From an uncultured Coriobacteriaceae bacterium (GTDB lineage Bacteria; Actinomycetota; Coriobacteriia; Coriobacteriales; Coriobacteriaceae): DNA of 64,000 nt. Below the pieces are notes generated by a model. The model ran no database searches and had not been told where the DNA came from. It saw only the letters and a program-made list of their open reading frames with translations. Location of the stretch: positions 1-64,000 of the forward strand of contig CALULH010000007.1 of assembly GCA_944321435.1 (NCBI GenBank), written 5' to 3'. Of the stretch, positions 53,803 to 62,928 are shown in pieces; within the stretch, counting starts at the first letter, position 1, and each line of letters starts with the position of its first letter. Made by a program: the position numbers and the translations under genes.

Positions 53803-53841
53803 AGGCCCTGCCGTTGGCAACGGGAGCCAACGTCAGGGCCT
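53803..53841. terminator. Bidirectional terminator between the WYL pair and dinG
   Basis: AGGCCCTG pairs with CAGGGCCT and CGTTGGC with GCCAACG, one mismatch between them, with a 7-base loop. Confidence 0.8.
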
Positions 53842-53890
53842 CAAGACGCCGGTGCGCCGGCTCATTCTCCGATCGGCTTCCCCGCCGGCG

Positions 53891-56827
53891 CTACTTCTCG
53901 TGCGTTTTCCTCCAAAGCTCGAGGTACTTGCCCACCCGCGCGGTCTCGATGCGCTGATGACCGGTCGGCAGGGAGTTCAGAAACTGCCTTCCGTACCCCT
54001 TGGTGACCAAGCGCGAATCGGCCAGCACCAACACCCCGCTGTCAGACGACGATCGGATAAGGCGACCTGCCGCCTGCTTGACCTCCAAGACAGCCTCGGG
54101 CAGCGCATAGCGGGCCCAGGCGCGGTCCTCGCGCAAGTCGCGCTCGCAGGAAAGCGGGTCGGTGGGGCTGGCAAACGGCAGCTTGGGAATCACCACGCAG
54201 CGCAACACGTCGCCCGAGGCGTCGAACCCCTCCCAAAAAGCCTTGAGGGCAAACAAGGACAGTCGGGTATCGGCCAAGAACCGATCCCGCAGGCGCTTGG
54301 GGGAGCTGTTGCGAAGCTGGCAGTCCAAATCCAATCCGCAACGCCTCAGCTGGGGCTGCACGCGGTCGTATAGATCCTCCATGTCACGACGGTTGGTGAA
54401 GAGCGTCAGCACGGAACCGCCCATGGCCGTGTGAACATCCACCAGCAGGCGCTCCAAGCTGTCCAGGTAGGCGTCGCGGTTGCGTGGGTCAGGCACATCC
54501 TGCGCCACCACGATGGCCATGTGCTCGTCGTAGTTGTAGCTTGAATCCAGGTGCCGGGCCCGGGTCTTGTCCTTGGCGATCCGATCAAGCCCCACAGCAT
54601 GGTTGAAGTGCGAAAAGTTCTCGCTCACGGTAATGGTCGCCGACGTGAAGACGACCGTGTGCATCTCGGGCAGCCAAAAGTCCGCAAACGCCTGGCCTAT
54701 GTCCAGGCGCTCGGCGGTGAGCGTCTCCCCTCCGGCCTTGAGACGACGGTTCACCTGAAGGGAGTAAACGTACGCCTCGTCCGTTCCATCCAAAATGAGC
54801 TTCAGCGCGTCCAGGAGCTCCTTCAACCGGCGGCCCGCATCTGCCAGATCAACGACCTTCTCGGGCTTATCGTCCTTAACCGCGTCAACGGCTCCGGCAA
54901 TGTTCTTGGAAGCCTCCTCAAGGGCGTCCACAGCCCGTTCGCCCACCACGGCCAGGTCGGACCACGCTGCACTGGAGCGCACCTCAGGGCCAATCCACAG
55001 GTTGACGTTGTCGTAACCCCTGCCGCGCGGCTGCTTCTGAGCAAAAGCGCGCACCGCCTCGAAAAACTCGGCCAGCGCCAACGACGCGCGCCCGCAGCTG
55101 GCATCGGCCTTGGCCATAAGCCCCATGTAGAGAGTCGCCGCATCGCTTGCGGCCAGATCGCGCGTGACCTGGCCGATAACGCCGCTGCGCGAGCCCCCCA
55201 AACGCTCAAAGAGCGCTCTGCTCTCATCGGCCGACACCGTCACCGCCCATTGACGGCGGGCCTCGGCCTCAATGGAATGCGCCTCGTCCACCACCCAGTG
55301 CCTAATGGGAGGGAGGATCTTGCCCTCCGCCGCAACGTTGCGGAACAGCAGCGAATGGTTGGTGACCACGATATCCGCCCCCGCGGCGCGGCGACGGGCT
55401 CCGTGAACCAGGCATTTGTCCGGGTAAAACGGGCAGAGGCGGCGGGCGCACTCCTTGGACTGCGTGGTAAGCGCGCGGCGGCTCACGCTCTTCCAGCGGA
55501 TCCCCAGCGCATCCAGGTCGCCCACGGGCGATTGGCACACGTATGCGTAGATAACCGCCAGCGCCGTGAGCGTGTCCGCCGGATCCCGGTTGGTCTCGAT
55601 GGCATCCGTCGAACGGGCCAAGCGCTCCAACTTGCGCAGGCAGGGGTAATGGTCGTATCCCTTGAGCGCGCAGAAGGAAAGGCCTCCCGGCAGCTCACGC
55701 GCCAGACGGGGCAGCTCGTGATACATGAGCTGGTCGGTCAGGTTGTTGGACTTGGTGGCAACGCCCACCGTTATGTGGTTCCGCTTGGCCGCCAGCGCAA
55801 ACGGAACCAGGTAGGCAACGGACTTGCCTACGCCCGTCCCCGCCTCGATCACCCGATGGGTGCTCGTGGCAAGGGCGTCGCGCACCTCATCGGCCATGGC
55901 TATCTGCTCGGCGCGGGGCTCGTAGCTGGCGTACATGCGCATCACCAGGCCGCCGGGGGCAAACTGGCGCTCGACCTCCTCTTGCGAGGGCAGGTCCAGC
56001 CCCATGAGCTCGTCGGCGTCCACATGCTCGCTGTACGTCGCTGAGCGTAGCAGCTCGTCCCGTGCGGCAACGAGCGAAAACGGTGCGCTGACCTGCACGC
56101 CTGCAAGGTGTGAGAATATCGGCCGGTAAGACCACGGCACGTCCTCGTGCATGTTGGCAAGCCGCTGCATGAGGCCCCGTGGCAAGTCGGTGAGGGCAAC
56201 CAGAAGGACGCGCCAAACGCCGCAGAGCGCCTCGACGTCGGCCATTGCACGATGCTCCACCGAACTGCAGCCAAAGAGCTCCGCCAACGAGGACAGCTTG
56301 TGCGAGGCCAGCCGCGGAAGCGCGATCCGCGACAACGCCAAGGAGTCGATCCAAAGCTCGCTCACGAAGACGCCGCCCTTGACGCCCTCGATAAAGCTGC
56401 GGTCAAACGTCGCGTTGTGCGCGATCACCGGGCTGCCGTCCACAAAGTCCCGCAGCGCGGCAACAGCCTCGACAGCGCTCGGCGCGTCGGCAACATCGGC
56501 GTTGGTTATACCGGTGAGCTGCACGATCTCCGGCGGAATGGGTCCCGCGGTGGGATGCACGAAGGTCCTGAACCGCTCGACGATCTCACGGCCCCGCAGG
56601 CGCGCGGCCGCTATCTCGATAAGCTCGCTGTCTTGAAACGAGAGTCCCGTGGTCTCGGTGTCGAGCACCACCACGTCATCCTCTATCAGGCCGAACTCGC
56701 GCGTAAGAGCGCGCTCTGCCAAGGTTGCGTAGCGGTCTATCACCGCCTGCGGCGTGCCGGGAAGCACGGCGGACGCCATGTCCGGCACGTCGGACACGGC
56801 GCGAGCGGCTTGGGGATACGCGGCCAT
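53891..56827 (-). CDS. dinG: DinG-family helicase with N-terminal DEDDh exonuclease domain
   Basis: A 978-residue DNA repair protein. The exonuclease domain (about 45-215) shows VVLDTETTGLS, VIAHNATFDRSF and EHRAMADVEAL, the DEDDh residues. The XPD/DinG helicase follows with Walker A EAGTGVGKS, DEAH box VVDEAHSI, four Cys likely binding a 4Fe-4S cluster (YPCLRKL, KECARRLCPFYPDKC), and motif VI AAGRLIRSSSDSG. The polymerase III epsilon-like fusion is common in Gram-positives. The ATG at 56827 comes directly after the ddl stop, so the genes are coupled. It converges on the PafBC-like pair. Confidence 0.93.
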   Translation of the reverse strand: MAAYPQAARAVSDVPDMASAVLPGTPQAVIDRYATLAERALTREFGLIEDDVVVLDTETTGLSFQDSELIEIAAARLRGREIVERFRTFVHPTAGPIPPEIVQLTGITNADVADAPSAVEAVAALRDFVDGSPVIAHNATFDRSFIEGVKGGVFVSELWIDSLALSRIALPRLASHKLSSLAELFGCSSVEHRAMADVEALCGVWRVLLVALTDLPRGLMQRLANMHEDVPWSYRPIFSHLAGVQVSAPFSLVAARDELLRSATYSEHVDADELMGLDLPSQEEVERQFAPGGLVMRMYASYEPRAEQIAMADEVRDALATSTHRVIEAGTGVGKSVAYLVPFALAAKRNHITVGVATKSNNLTDQLMYHELPRLARELPGGLSFCALKGYDHYPCLRKLERLARSTDAIETNRDPADTLTALAVIYAYVCQSPVGDLDALGIRWKSVSRRALTTQSKECARRLCPFYPDKCLVHGARRRAAGADIVVTNHSLLFRNVAAEGKILPPIRHWVVDEAHSIEAEARRQWAVTVSADESRALFERLGGSRSGVIGQVTRDLAASDAATLYMGLMAKADASCGRASLALAEFFEAVRAFAQKQPRGRGYDNVNLWIGPEVRSSAAWSDLAVVGERAVDALEEASKNIAGAVDAVKDDKPEKVVDLADAGRRLKELLDALKLILDGTDEAYVYSLQVNRRLKAGGETLTAERLDIGQAFADFWLPEMHTVVFTSATITVSENFSHFNHAVGLDRIAKDKTRARHLDSSYNYDEHMAIVVAQDVPDPRNRDAYLDSLERLLVDVHTAMGGSVLTLFTNRRDMEDLYDRVQPQLRRCGLDLDCQLRNSSPKRLRDRFLADTRLSLFALKAFWEGFDASGDVLRCVVIPKLPFASPTDPLSCERDLREDRAWARYALPEAVLEVKQAAGRLIRSSSDSGVLVLADSRLVTKGYGRQFLNSLPTGHQRIETARVGKYLELWRKTHEK

Positions 56828-57787
56828 CTACTGCTCCGAGCGCTCAAAGGCAAGCTCAACCAGCCTGTGGCAGAGCTCGGGGAACTCAATACCCGCATGG
56901 CGCGCCTCGTCCGGATACAGCGACGCAGCCGTCATACCGGGGATGGTGTTGGTCTCCAGAATCACCGGCCCGTCCTCCGGCGACACGATAAAGTCACTGC
57001 GCGAGAGCCCTGTGCAACCCAGGGCGCGGTGAGCAGCGCAGGCAAGCTGCTGTGCGCGCGCGTACACATCGGGCTCCAAGCGCGCGGGAATGACGTGATG
57101 CAACTCGGGATCCTCGTATTTGACCTTCAGGTCATAGAACCCGGCATGGTCGCCCGGGTTGATCTCCACAATAGGCAGCGCCTGCGGGTCGCTGTTTCCC
57201 AGCACGCCCACGGTGATCTCCGTGCCCCGCACGCGCTTCTCCACCAGCACCTTGTCGTCATAGGAGAACGCGATATCCAAAGCCGCGCGCAGCTCGTCTG
57301 CGTTGCTGGCGGGCGTCACCCCGAAGCTTGAACCGTTGACCGCCGGCTTCACAAAGCACTCAGGGCCCACGGCGGCCAAGATCTCGTCAACCTGGTAGTC
57401 CTCGCCCTTGGTCAGCACCACATCGGGCGATGTCGGGACACCGGCGCGCCGGTAGATGAGCTTGGAAACCTCCTTATCCGCCGCGCAGGCGCTGGCAATG
57501 ACGCCCGGACCGGTATAGGGAAGGCCCAGCCACTCCAAGGCCCCTTGGATCGTCCCGTCTTCGCCCCCCTCTCCGTGCAGGGCGATAAATGCCACGTCGT
57601 AAGCCCCCTGCGCCAAGCGCACAAAGGCCCCGTCCTCGGCCGGGTCGATCAGATCCACCGTTCCGTACCCATACTCCTTAAGCGCCGCCGCAACGGCGTT
57701 TCCCGAGCTGAACGAAATCTCGCGCTCGGAGGAGCGCCCTCCGGCAAGCACGGCAACGCGCGTGACGGCGGGATCGGTAGTATGCAT
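56828..57787 (-). CDS. ddl: D-alanine--D-alanine ligase
   Basis: Cytosolic ATP-grasp enzyme making D-Ala-D-Ala for peptidoglycan. Length 319 residues is normal. Visible: VAVLAGGRSSEREISFSSG (N-terminal signature), ALHGEGGEDGTIQG, the active-site loop FVKPAVNGSSFGVT, VEKRVRGTEITVGVLG, and LSRSDFIVSPEDG with the catalytic Asp, then ETNTIPGMT with the metal Glu and Asn. The second Met at 57787 has AGGAG eight bases before it and is the preferred start. First gene of a two-gene leftward operon with dinG. Confidence 0.96.
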   Translation of the reverse strand: MHTTDPAVTRVAVLAGGRSSEREISFSSGNAVAAALKEYGYGTVDLIDPAEDGAFVRLAQGAYDVAFIALHGEGGEDGTIQGALEWLGLPYTGPGVIASACAADKEVSKLIYRRAGVPTSPDVVLTKGEDYQVDEILAAVGPECFVKPAVNGSSFGVTPASNADELRAALDIAFSYDDKVLVEKRVRGTEITVGVLGNSDPQALPIVEINPGDHAGFYDLKVKYEDPELHHVIPARLEPDVYARAQQLACAAHRALGCTGLSRSDFIVSPEDGPVILETNTIPGMTAASLYPDEARHAGIEFPELCHRLVELAFERSEQ

Positions 57788-57906
57788 GAGACGAGCTCCT
57801 CTCGACATGGGCCAAATCATCATGCATTAAACTGTAAAACGTATCGTCCTATCAGGGAACAAGAATTTAGAAGCTCTTTCCCCTACGTTACCCGGAGGTT
57901 TGCCGC

Positions 57907-58980
57907 ATGGCTGCCGCACACAAGCAAGACATCAAGGAACTCTCGCGCGACGAGCTCACCCAGCTTATGAAAGACCTGGGCCAGCCCGCGTTCCGCGCAA
58001 AGCAGCTCATCAGCTGGCTCTACGAGAAACATGCGCACAGCTTTGACGAGATGAGCAATCTCCCGGCCACGCTGCGCTCCTCGTTGGCCGAGAAGTACGA
58101 CCTCTTCATCCCGCGCGAGGCCGCCAAGCAGGTTTCCCATGACGGGTCGCGCAAGTACCTGCTCCAGCTCTCCGATGGCGTGACCGTTGAGACGGTCGGC
58201 ATGCCGCGTAAGAACAAACTTTCCGTCTGCATCTCAACCCAGGCGGGTTGCGCCATGGGTTGCGTGTTCTGCGCCACGGGCGAGGGCGGGCTCGTGCGCT
58301 CTCTCACTGCTGGCGAGATGTACGACCAGGTCATGCATGTGGCGGAGGATTTTGGCACGCGGCCTACGAGCGTGGTCTTCATGGGGCAGGGAGAGCCCTT
58401 TGCCAACTATGACGAGGTCCTCAAGGCGCTTCGTTGGCTCAACGCCGCTGACGGAGCCGGCATTGGCGCGCGGCATCTGACGGTGTCCACATGCGGCGTT
58501 ATCCCTGGCATTCGAAAGTTCGCCCTTGAGCCCGAGCAGTTTACCCTGGCAGTTTCTCTGCATTCCGTTATTCAGCCCATCCGCAACAAGATTATGCCCG
58601 GGGTGAAGAAATACACCCTTCACCGTCTACGCGAGGCCATGGACTACTACATCGAGAAAACCGGCCGTCGTCCTACTTACGAGTACGCCCTCATGAGCGG
58701 TATCAATGACAATCGACCTGATATCGACGAGCTTATCGCCTTCTGCGAGGGGACCTTGGCTCACGTTAATCTCATCCAGATCAACCGTGTGGACGGCAGC
58801 TTCATAGAACCCTCCACGCAGGAAAAGGCCGAGGATATTGTACGGCGCCTGGCACAGCATGGCATTGAGGCCACGATTCGCCAGTCGCGCGGCAACGATA
58901 TCGACGCTGCCTGCGGACAGCTCAAGCAGCGCTTGCTGACGAAGGCGGAGCAAGCAAAGCTGGATAAATTGGACCAGTAA
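57907..58980 (+). CDS. rlmN: 23S rRNA (adenine2503-C2)-methyltransferase RlmN
   Basis: Radical-SAM enzyme methylating C2 of A2503 in 23S rRNA (and A37 of some tRNAs). Length 357 residues. Visible: the radical-SAM CAMGCVFC motif (about 116-123), the GQGEPFANYD SAM-binding segment, a catalytic Cys near VSTCGVIPGI, another catalytic Cys in DIDAACGQLK at the end, and ALMSGINDN. ATG 57907 has GGAGG eight bases upstream. It faces away from the ddl-dinG operon and ends at the terminator at 59052-59088. Confidence 0.97.
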   Translation: MAAAHKQDIKELSRDELTQLMKDLGQPAFRAKQLISWLYEKHAHSFDEMSNLPATLRSSLAEKYDLFIPREAAKQVSHDGSRKYLLQLSDGVTVETVGMPRKNKLSVCISTQAGCAMGCVFCATGEGGLVRSLTAGEMYDQVMHVAEDFGTRPTSVVFMGQGEPFANYDEVLKALRWLNAADGAGIGARHLTVSTCGVIPGIRKFALEPEQFTLAVSLHSVIQPIRNKIMPGVKKYTLHRLREAMDYYIEKTGRRPTYEYALMSGINDNRPDIDELIAFCEGTLAHVNLIQINRVDGSFIEPSTQEKAEDIVRRLAQHGIEATIRQSRGNDIDAACGQLKQRLLTKAEQAKLDKLDQ

Positions 58981-58982
58981 GA

Positions 58983-59012
58983 ACATATGTTCTACAAACA
59001 TATGTTCTATCA
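58983..59012. repeat. Tandem copies of a palindromic ACATATGTTCTA unit
   Basis: The unit AACATATGTTCTA occurs twice in a row just after the rlmN stop; each copy contains the palindrome AACATATGTT. No function is apparent. Confidence 0.6.
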
Positions 59013-59051
59013 TTCGAATTCATTACTTCCATAACGGCTCATAGCCACAAC

Positions 59052-59088
59052 AAGAAGGGCTGGGATGCAAAACACCCCAGCCCTTCTT
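59052..59088. terminator. Bidirectional terminator between rlmN and the YtxH-like gene
   Basis: AAGAAGGGCTGGG (59052-59064) pairs perfectly with CCCAGCCCTTCTT (59076-59088); an 11-base loop. Confidence 0.85.
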
Positions 59089-59115
59089 CCCTCTCTTACT
59101 ATCTCGGATAATGCG

Positions 59116-59376
59116 TTAGTACCCAATCTGATCCCACTGCTGAGCAACCCATTCCTGGTTTACCTTGGGATTATTGGTCAAACGGGCGGTACGAAGAGCC
59201 GCTTCCTCAGACATCTCATTTACACGAGCCCGCGACGTCTCGTATAACCCCTGAACCCGACCACCTATACGACGACGAAGATCAGTATTGGTAACCAAGG
59301 TATATCCAACGGCCACACCAACGCCCACAGCAACCCCTAGCAACGCACCCAGCATCAAAGCCCTTGACCTATCCAT
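59116..59376 (-). CDS. Small YtxH-like membrane protein
   Basis: An 86-residue protein with an N-terminal hydrophobic Gly/Val/Leu helix (MLGALLGVAVGVGVAVGY, about 8-25) and a charged helical tail with LRRRIGGRVQGLYETSRARV. This arrangement resembles YtxH-domain proteins, whose roles are poorly known. ATG 59376 has AAGGAGG eight bases upstream. It lies 43 bases after parB on the same strand, as the last gene of the par operon; linkage to partition is inference from position only. Confidence 0.7.
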   Translation of the reverse strand: MDRSRALMLGALLGVAVGVGVAVGYTLVTNTDLRRRIGGRVQGLYETSRARVNEMSEEAALRTARLTNNPKVNQEWVAQQWDQIGY

Positions 59377-59419
59377 AGATCACACCTCCTTCTCGCACAC
59401 GGCAACACATGACGACCCA

Positions 59420-60283
59420 CTACTCAACCGACGCACTGATAAGATCCAAGATACGCTTCAGATCATCCTCGTCCTTAAACTCTATCTCGATCTTATTCTT
59501 ACCTCGCAAAGCCTTCACCTTGACATTAGTATCAAACACATCACGCAGAGCACGTGCGGCGCGCTTAAAGGACTGAGGAGCCACACGACGTGGAGAGCGA
59601 GGTACTTCTCCGACTGAAAACAACGGAGCAAGGTTCTCAGTCGCCCGAACCGATAATCCCTCGTCAACCACCTTGTCAGCCAACTTAATCCGCTGACCCT
59701 CATCAGGAACTGCCAGGATCGCCCGTGCATGACCTGCTGTCAGCTTCCCGTCAAAGACATACTGTTGAACCACATCAGGAAGATCCAGCAAACGCAAGGA
59801 ATTGGTTATTGCCGAACGAGACTTTGAAACAGCCTTGGCAAGAGCCTCCTGCGTCAATCCATTTGCATCTATCAGCTGCTTATATCCACGAGCCTCTTCT
59901 ATAGGATTCAGATCCGAGCGCTGAAGATTCTCAATCAACGCAAGCTCAAGCATCTCTTGATCGTCCACATCACGGATGATTACTGGAAGCTTTTCCAAAC
60001 CAGCCCGCATGGATGCCTGATAACGTCGCTCTCCTGCGATAATCTCGTACTTCTTACCCTTCTTACGGACGAGCAGTGGCTGGAGCACACCATGAGCCTT
60101 AATTGACTCACACAGCTCATCTAACAACGCCTCATCAAAATGAGTGCGAGGCTGATTGGGATTCGGCTTTATGTCTTTAATCGGTACCTCAGTATCAGGC
60201 TCGGAATAACCTGTCTCCGCCTGCGTCTCTGCCATTAATGACCCTAGGCCACGCCCCAGTCCACCACGTTTTCCACTAGGCAC
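59420..60283 (-). CDS. parB: Chromosome partitioning protein ParB (CTPase-type)
   Basis: Binds parS, spreads as a CTP-dependent clamp and loads SMC near the origin. 287 residues: N-terminal GLGRGLGSL, the CTPase/ParB box NPNQPRTHFDEA and PLLVRKKGKKYEIIAGERRYQASMRAG (motif in two parts: GERRY and SMRAG), then the HTH TQEALAKAVSKSRSAITNSLRLL. A C-terminal dimerisation segment with IEIEFKDEDDLKRILDLI follows. GTG start 60283 overlaps the parA stop by eight bases. Ten of the sixteen-base parS palindromes' cognate features are seen in parS entries nearby. Confidence 0.97.
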   Translation of the reverse strand: MPSGKRGGLGRGLGSLMAETQAETGYSEPDTEVPIKDIKPNPNQPRTHFDEALLDELCESIKAHGVLQPLLVRKKGKKYEIIAGERRYQASMRAGLEKLPVIIRDVDDQEMLELALIENLQRSDLNPIEEARGYKQLIDANGLTQEALAKAVSKSRSAITNSLRLLDLPDVVQQYVFDGKLTAGHARAILAVPDEGQRIKLADKVVDEGLSVRATENLAPLFSVGEVPRSPRRVAPQSFKRAARALRDVFDTNVKVKALRGKNKIEIEFKDEDDLKRILDLISASVE

Positions 60284-61076
60284 GTCGAATCACCTCTCTC
60301 GCCAACTGCATGTAGGCACGAGCACCCTTATTGTTAGGTGCATACTTTGTTACCGGAAGACCAAAAGACGGAGCCTCCGAAACCTTGACTGATCGCGGAA
60401 TAATCGTCTTAAAGGCGTCTTTCCCAAAGTAGCCTTGCACTTCCTGCACCACCTGATTTGATAGCGTAGTACGTGAATCGTACATTGTCATAAGGATGCC
60501 GAAAGTCTCAAGCCCCTTATTAAGGCGTCCCTTTACCAAGCGCATTGATTCAAGCAGCTTAGTAACACCTTCCAATGCGTAATACTCGCACTGTATCGGA
60601 ATCAGCACGCTATCAGCTGCGGTTAATGCATTGATAGTCAGTAAACCTAAGGAAGGAGGGCAGTCGATAAAGACAAAGTCAAACTCATCTTTTATTGGTT
60701 CTACGATGTCTTTCAGCCTCGTCTCGCGCGCCATCGCAGAAACAAGCTCGATTTCAGCACCTGCAAGTTGAATAGTAGCTGGGACTACGAATACTCGCTT
60801 GCATGGGGTATCGCAGATCATCTCTTTAACATCTGCATCATGCAGCAATGCATCATAAATATCCGATTCAAGCTCTTCTTTTTCAATTCCAAAGCCACTA
60901 GTAGTATTGCCCTGCGGGTCAAAATCAACTACAAGCACCTTTTTATTGTATTCACCAAGTGCAGCTGCAAGATTTACTGCTGTTGTTGATTTTCCTACGC
61001 CGCCTTTTTGATTGATAATTGCAATTACACGTGTTTCTTTCTGTGCTTTGGATCGAGGAACGTCCTGGTAACCCAC
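60276..61076 (-). CDS. parA: Chromosome partitioning ATPase ParA (Soj)
   Basis: Deviant Walker ATPase of 266 residues that positions ParB-bound origins on the nucleoid. Visible: Walker A INQKGGVGKSTT (about residues 21-32), VDFDPQGNTTSG, and Walker B VFIDCPPSLG; QCEYYALEG marks the Soj family. GTG start 61076 follows AAGGA by five bases. Operon with parB (overlap) and the YtxH-like gene. Its A+T-richer coding sequence contrasts with most of the window. Confidence 0.97.
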   Translation of the reverse strand: MGYQDVPRSKAQKETRVIAIINQKGGVGKSTTAVNLAAALGEYNKKVLVVDFDPQGNTTSGFGIEKEELESDIYDALLHDADVKEMICDTPCKRVFVVPATIQLAGAEIELVSAMARETRLKDIVEPIKDEFDFVFIDCPPSLGLLTINALTAADSVLIPIQCEYYALEGVTKLLESMRLVKGRLNKGLETFGILMTMYDSRTTLSNQVVQEVQGYFGKDAFKTIIPRSVKVSEAPSFGLPVTKYAPNNKGARAYMQLAREVIRRA

Positions 61077-61088
61077 AGTATTCCTTTC

Positions 61089-61104
61089 TGTTTCACGTGA
61101 AACT
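61089..61104. promoter_or_regulatory. parS site 1
   Basis: TGTTTCACGTGAAACT matches the consensus TGTTTCACGTGAAACA in 15 of 16 positions. It overlaps the parA ribosome-site region, so ParB binding could repress parAB. Confidence 0.9.
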
Positions 61105-61170
61105 TTGGTTATTGCCTTATCTTTTCTTGCTCATCTCGTACATTGTGAGCTTTCATGCTTCTAATAGTAC

Positions 61171-61186
61171 TGTTTCACGTGAAACC
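61171..61186. promoter_or_regulatory. parS site 2
   Basis: TGTTTCACGTGAAACC, 15 of 16 match to consensus. Confidence 0.9.
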
Positions 61187-61260
61187 TTTGCTTGAGAATT
61201 CCATATTGATTCAAACTAATTAGTAGATTAGCTTTCATGCCTTTAATCGATGTTTGAGCA

Positions 61261-61276
61261 TGTTTCACGTGAAAAA
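61261..61276. promoter_or_regulatory. parS site 3 (degenerate)
   Basis: TGTTTCACGTGAAAAA, 15 of 16 match; the change is near the 3' end. Confidence 0.75.
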
Positions 61277-61638
61277 TGCTCATATACTTCTAACATGTTT
61301 TGAATGAATGGGCACATTCTTTCCATATCAATGTAAGACTCTATTCATACTTGGTATAGAGTGCTTTGTCACTTACCATAAGTATGTATATCATCGTTAC
61401 AGTAATCGATGTATTCCTGTCCCTGTCTTATTAACAAGCACATACAGCTATTGATAGAGCAAGTTGATCGCTATTGTCTCTTACAGAAGCACTCAAATCT
61501 CTTCTAACATTTGCATAATAAGACTCAATTCTATGGTGACATTTTCCCGTCTTACATTCTAGAATCGTCTTCAAATAGAACGTGAGTATCAATTATCCGC
61601 TTGATGTGTACCTAGCTATTGCTTGTTATCGCTCAACA

Positions 61639-61654
61639 TGTTTCACGTGAAACG
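61639..61654. promoter_or_regulatory. parS site 4
   Basis: TGTTTCACGTGAAACG, 15 of 16 match. Confidence 0.9.
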
Positions 61655-61736
61655 TATTGAGAATATCTCAATGACACTCCTATTATGTGATCTAGGCATA
61701 TGACCCACTGAATAGTTCAAGAAGAGGCACCACAAA

Positions 61737-61778
61737 AATGCAAGCCCACTGTTTCACGTGAAACAGTGGGCTTGCATT
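61737..61778. promoter_or_regulatory. parS site 5 inside a 42-bp perfect palindrome
   Basis: The consensus TGTTTCACGTGAAACA at 61750-61765 is the centre of a perfect 42-bp palindrome with outer arms AATGCAAGCCCAC and its complement. It is followed by A-rich sequence. It may serve both as parS and as a hairpin at the end of the rsmG transcript. Confidence 0.85.
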
Positions 61779-61908
61779 AAAAAACAGGGAATCAGCCGCT
61801 AGGCCAGCTATCTTACATCCACTGACTTATGTACACGGAATTTGAGACAATTCGTTCTATGACAACGCGGCCTTTTATGAGCCTCAGTGAAACTCCTGCC
61901 AAGAGGCT

Positions 61909-62625
61909 TTACGCCAGAGGCTCGTGTTTAGCTTTGCCAATAGCTCTTGGTAAAGCAACACGTGACTTTCTCACTTTCTGATAGCAGATGATAGTACGCG
62001 TACCGTAATCACAAGGGAGTTGAAGTGTATCAAGTGAGAGACGCTTTAGGCCGCAGATACCTGCAGCAGCATCGCCACGCTCAACTTCTTCAGCAGAGGG
62101 CTTTCCCTTGGATACGCAAAGAATGCCGTTATGACTTAGAAGCGGTGCAGCATACTCAACAAGGACGGGAAGGGAAGCAACAGCACGGGCAGTGATAAAG
62201 GAGAATGCCTTAGGCCTGTTAGCGGCCAAGGTCTCAACACGATCCTGAACTGCCTCAAGGTTACTGAGTCCAAGCTGACTGATGAACGACTGGACCGCCT
62301 TGACTTTCTTTCCTACCGAATCAAGAAGGAGACCTTCTCGCCCTGACATGATGCCCAACGGTATGCCAGGATATCCGGCGCCGGTTCCAAAATCCAAAAA
62401 CGGCAGGGGAGACTGGTTCATGTATTTAATAAGCAACAGCGAATCAAGAATATGGAGGACCACCGCATCGTCCTGTGAAACGATCCTCGTGAGATTAAAC
62501 TGCTTGTTTACCTCTTCAACAAGCTCGAGGTGTCGCACAAGCAGTTGAGCTTGAGAATCAGTCACCTCGATTTCATACAACGCAGCAAGCTCTTGAACTC
62601 GAGAGGCAGTCTTATCTTGTTCCAT
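61909..62625 (-). CDS. rsmG: 16S rRNA (guanine527-N7)-methyltransferase RsmG
   Basis: SAM-dependent methyltransferase (GidB) acting on 16S rRNA G527. Length 238 residues. Visible: the SAM site FLDFGTGAGYPGIPLGI, LLLDSVGKKVKAVQSFI and the ITARAVASLPVLVEYA segment with the conserved Arg. Start ATG 62625 with AAGGA five bases upstream; the longer frame reads through upstream DNA. The position between jag and parA is the conserved origin-proximal order. Confidence 0.96.
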   Translation of the reverse strand: MEQDKTASRVQELAALYEIEVTDSQAQLLVRHLELVEEVNKQFNLTRIVSQDDAVVLHILDSLLLIKYMNQSPLPFLDFGTGAGYPGIPLGIMSGREGLLLDSVGKKVKAVQSFISQLGLSNLEAVQDRVETLAANRPKAFSFITARAVASLPVLVEYAAPLLSHNGILCVSKGKPSAEEVERGDAAAGICGLKRLSLDTLQLPCDYGTRTIICYQKVRKSRVALPRAIGKAKHEPLA

Positions 62626-62740
62626 AGTATTCCTTATCACGAAGCCATCTCTATACGTACCGTGCCACATGCTACACAGGCGACTTGTAACACCCTCAGT
62701 ATATATAAGCCTGCGGGAGGTTGTAGCTCACACAGCAAAC

Positions 62741-62777
62741 TCTGACTCAGATCCACGTACCGTGGATCTGAGTCAGA
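62741..62777. repeat. 17-bp inverted repeat with 3-base loop upstream of rsmG
   Basis: TCTGACTCAGATCCACG (62741-62757) and CGTGGATCTGAGTCAGA (62761-62777) flank TAC. It has no T-tract on either side, so it is more likely an operator or structured RNA than a terminator. Confidence 0.7.
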
Positions 62778-62880
62778 AGCGGTAAAGTCAATCAAGCACA
62801 GCAAACAAGTTACGAAACACCAATGCTGTATGCAGCACCATACCAACAGCAAGTCTTACACAGACCATGTCTTCCTCATG

Positions 62881-62901
62881 AAAAAGGGGCCCGAAGGCCC
62901 C
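62881..62901 (-). terminator. Terminator of jag
   Basis: Read leftward, GGGGCC, a TTCG loop, GGCCCC and TTTTT form a classic tetraloop terminator 28 bases after the stop. Confidence 0.92.
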
Positions 62902-62928
62902 GTACATAAATCATTTGACAATATGTGG

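Larger units (their letters stand above)
61077..61908. other. A+T-rich partition region between rsmG and parA
   Basis: No gene seen in 832 bases. It is much richer in A+T than the rest of the window and contains five parS-like sites. I looked for DnaA boxes (TTATCCACA) and found only poor matches, so I do not call it oriC. The window ends before rpmH and dnaA, where the origin would be expected. Confidence 0.7.
62626..62928. other. Intergenic region between rsmG and jag
   Basis: No gene seen in 303 bases. It carries a 37-bp inverted repeat at 62741-62777 and the jag terminator at 62881-62901. No good promoter was recognised. Confidence 0.6.

Noticed and set aside
61077..61908. Replication origin oriC
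   Set aside because: A+T-rich and next to parA, but no convincing TTATCCACA boxes. The origin more likely lies beyond yidC, outside the window.
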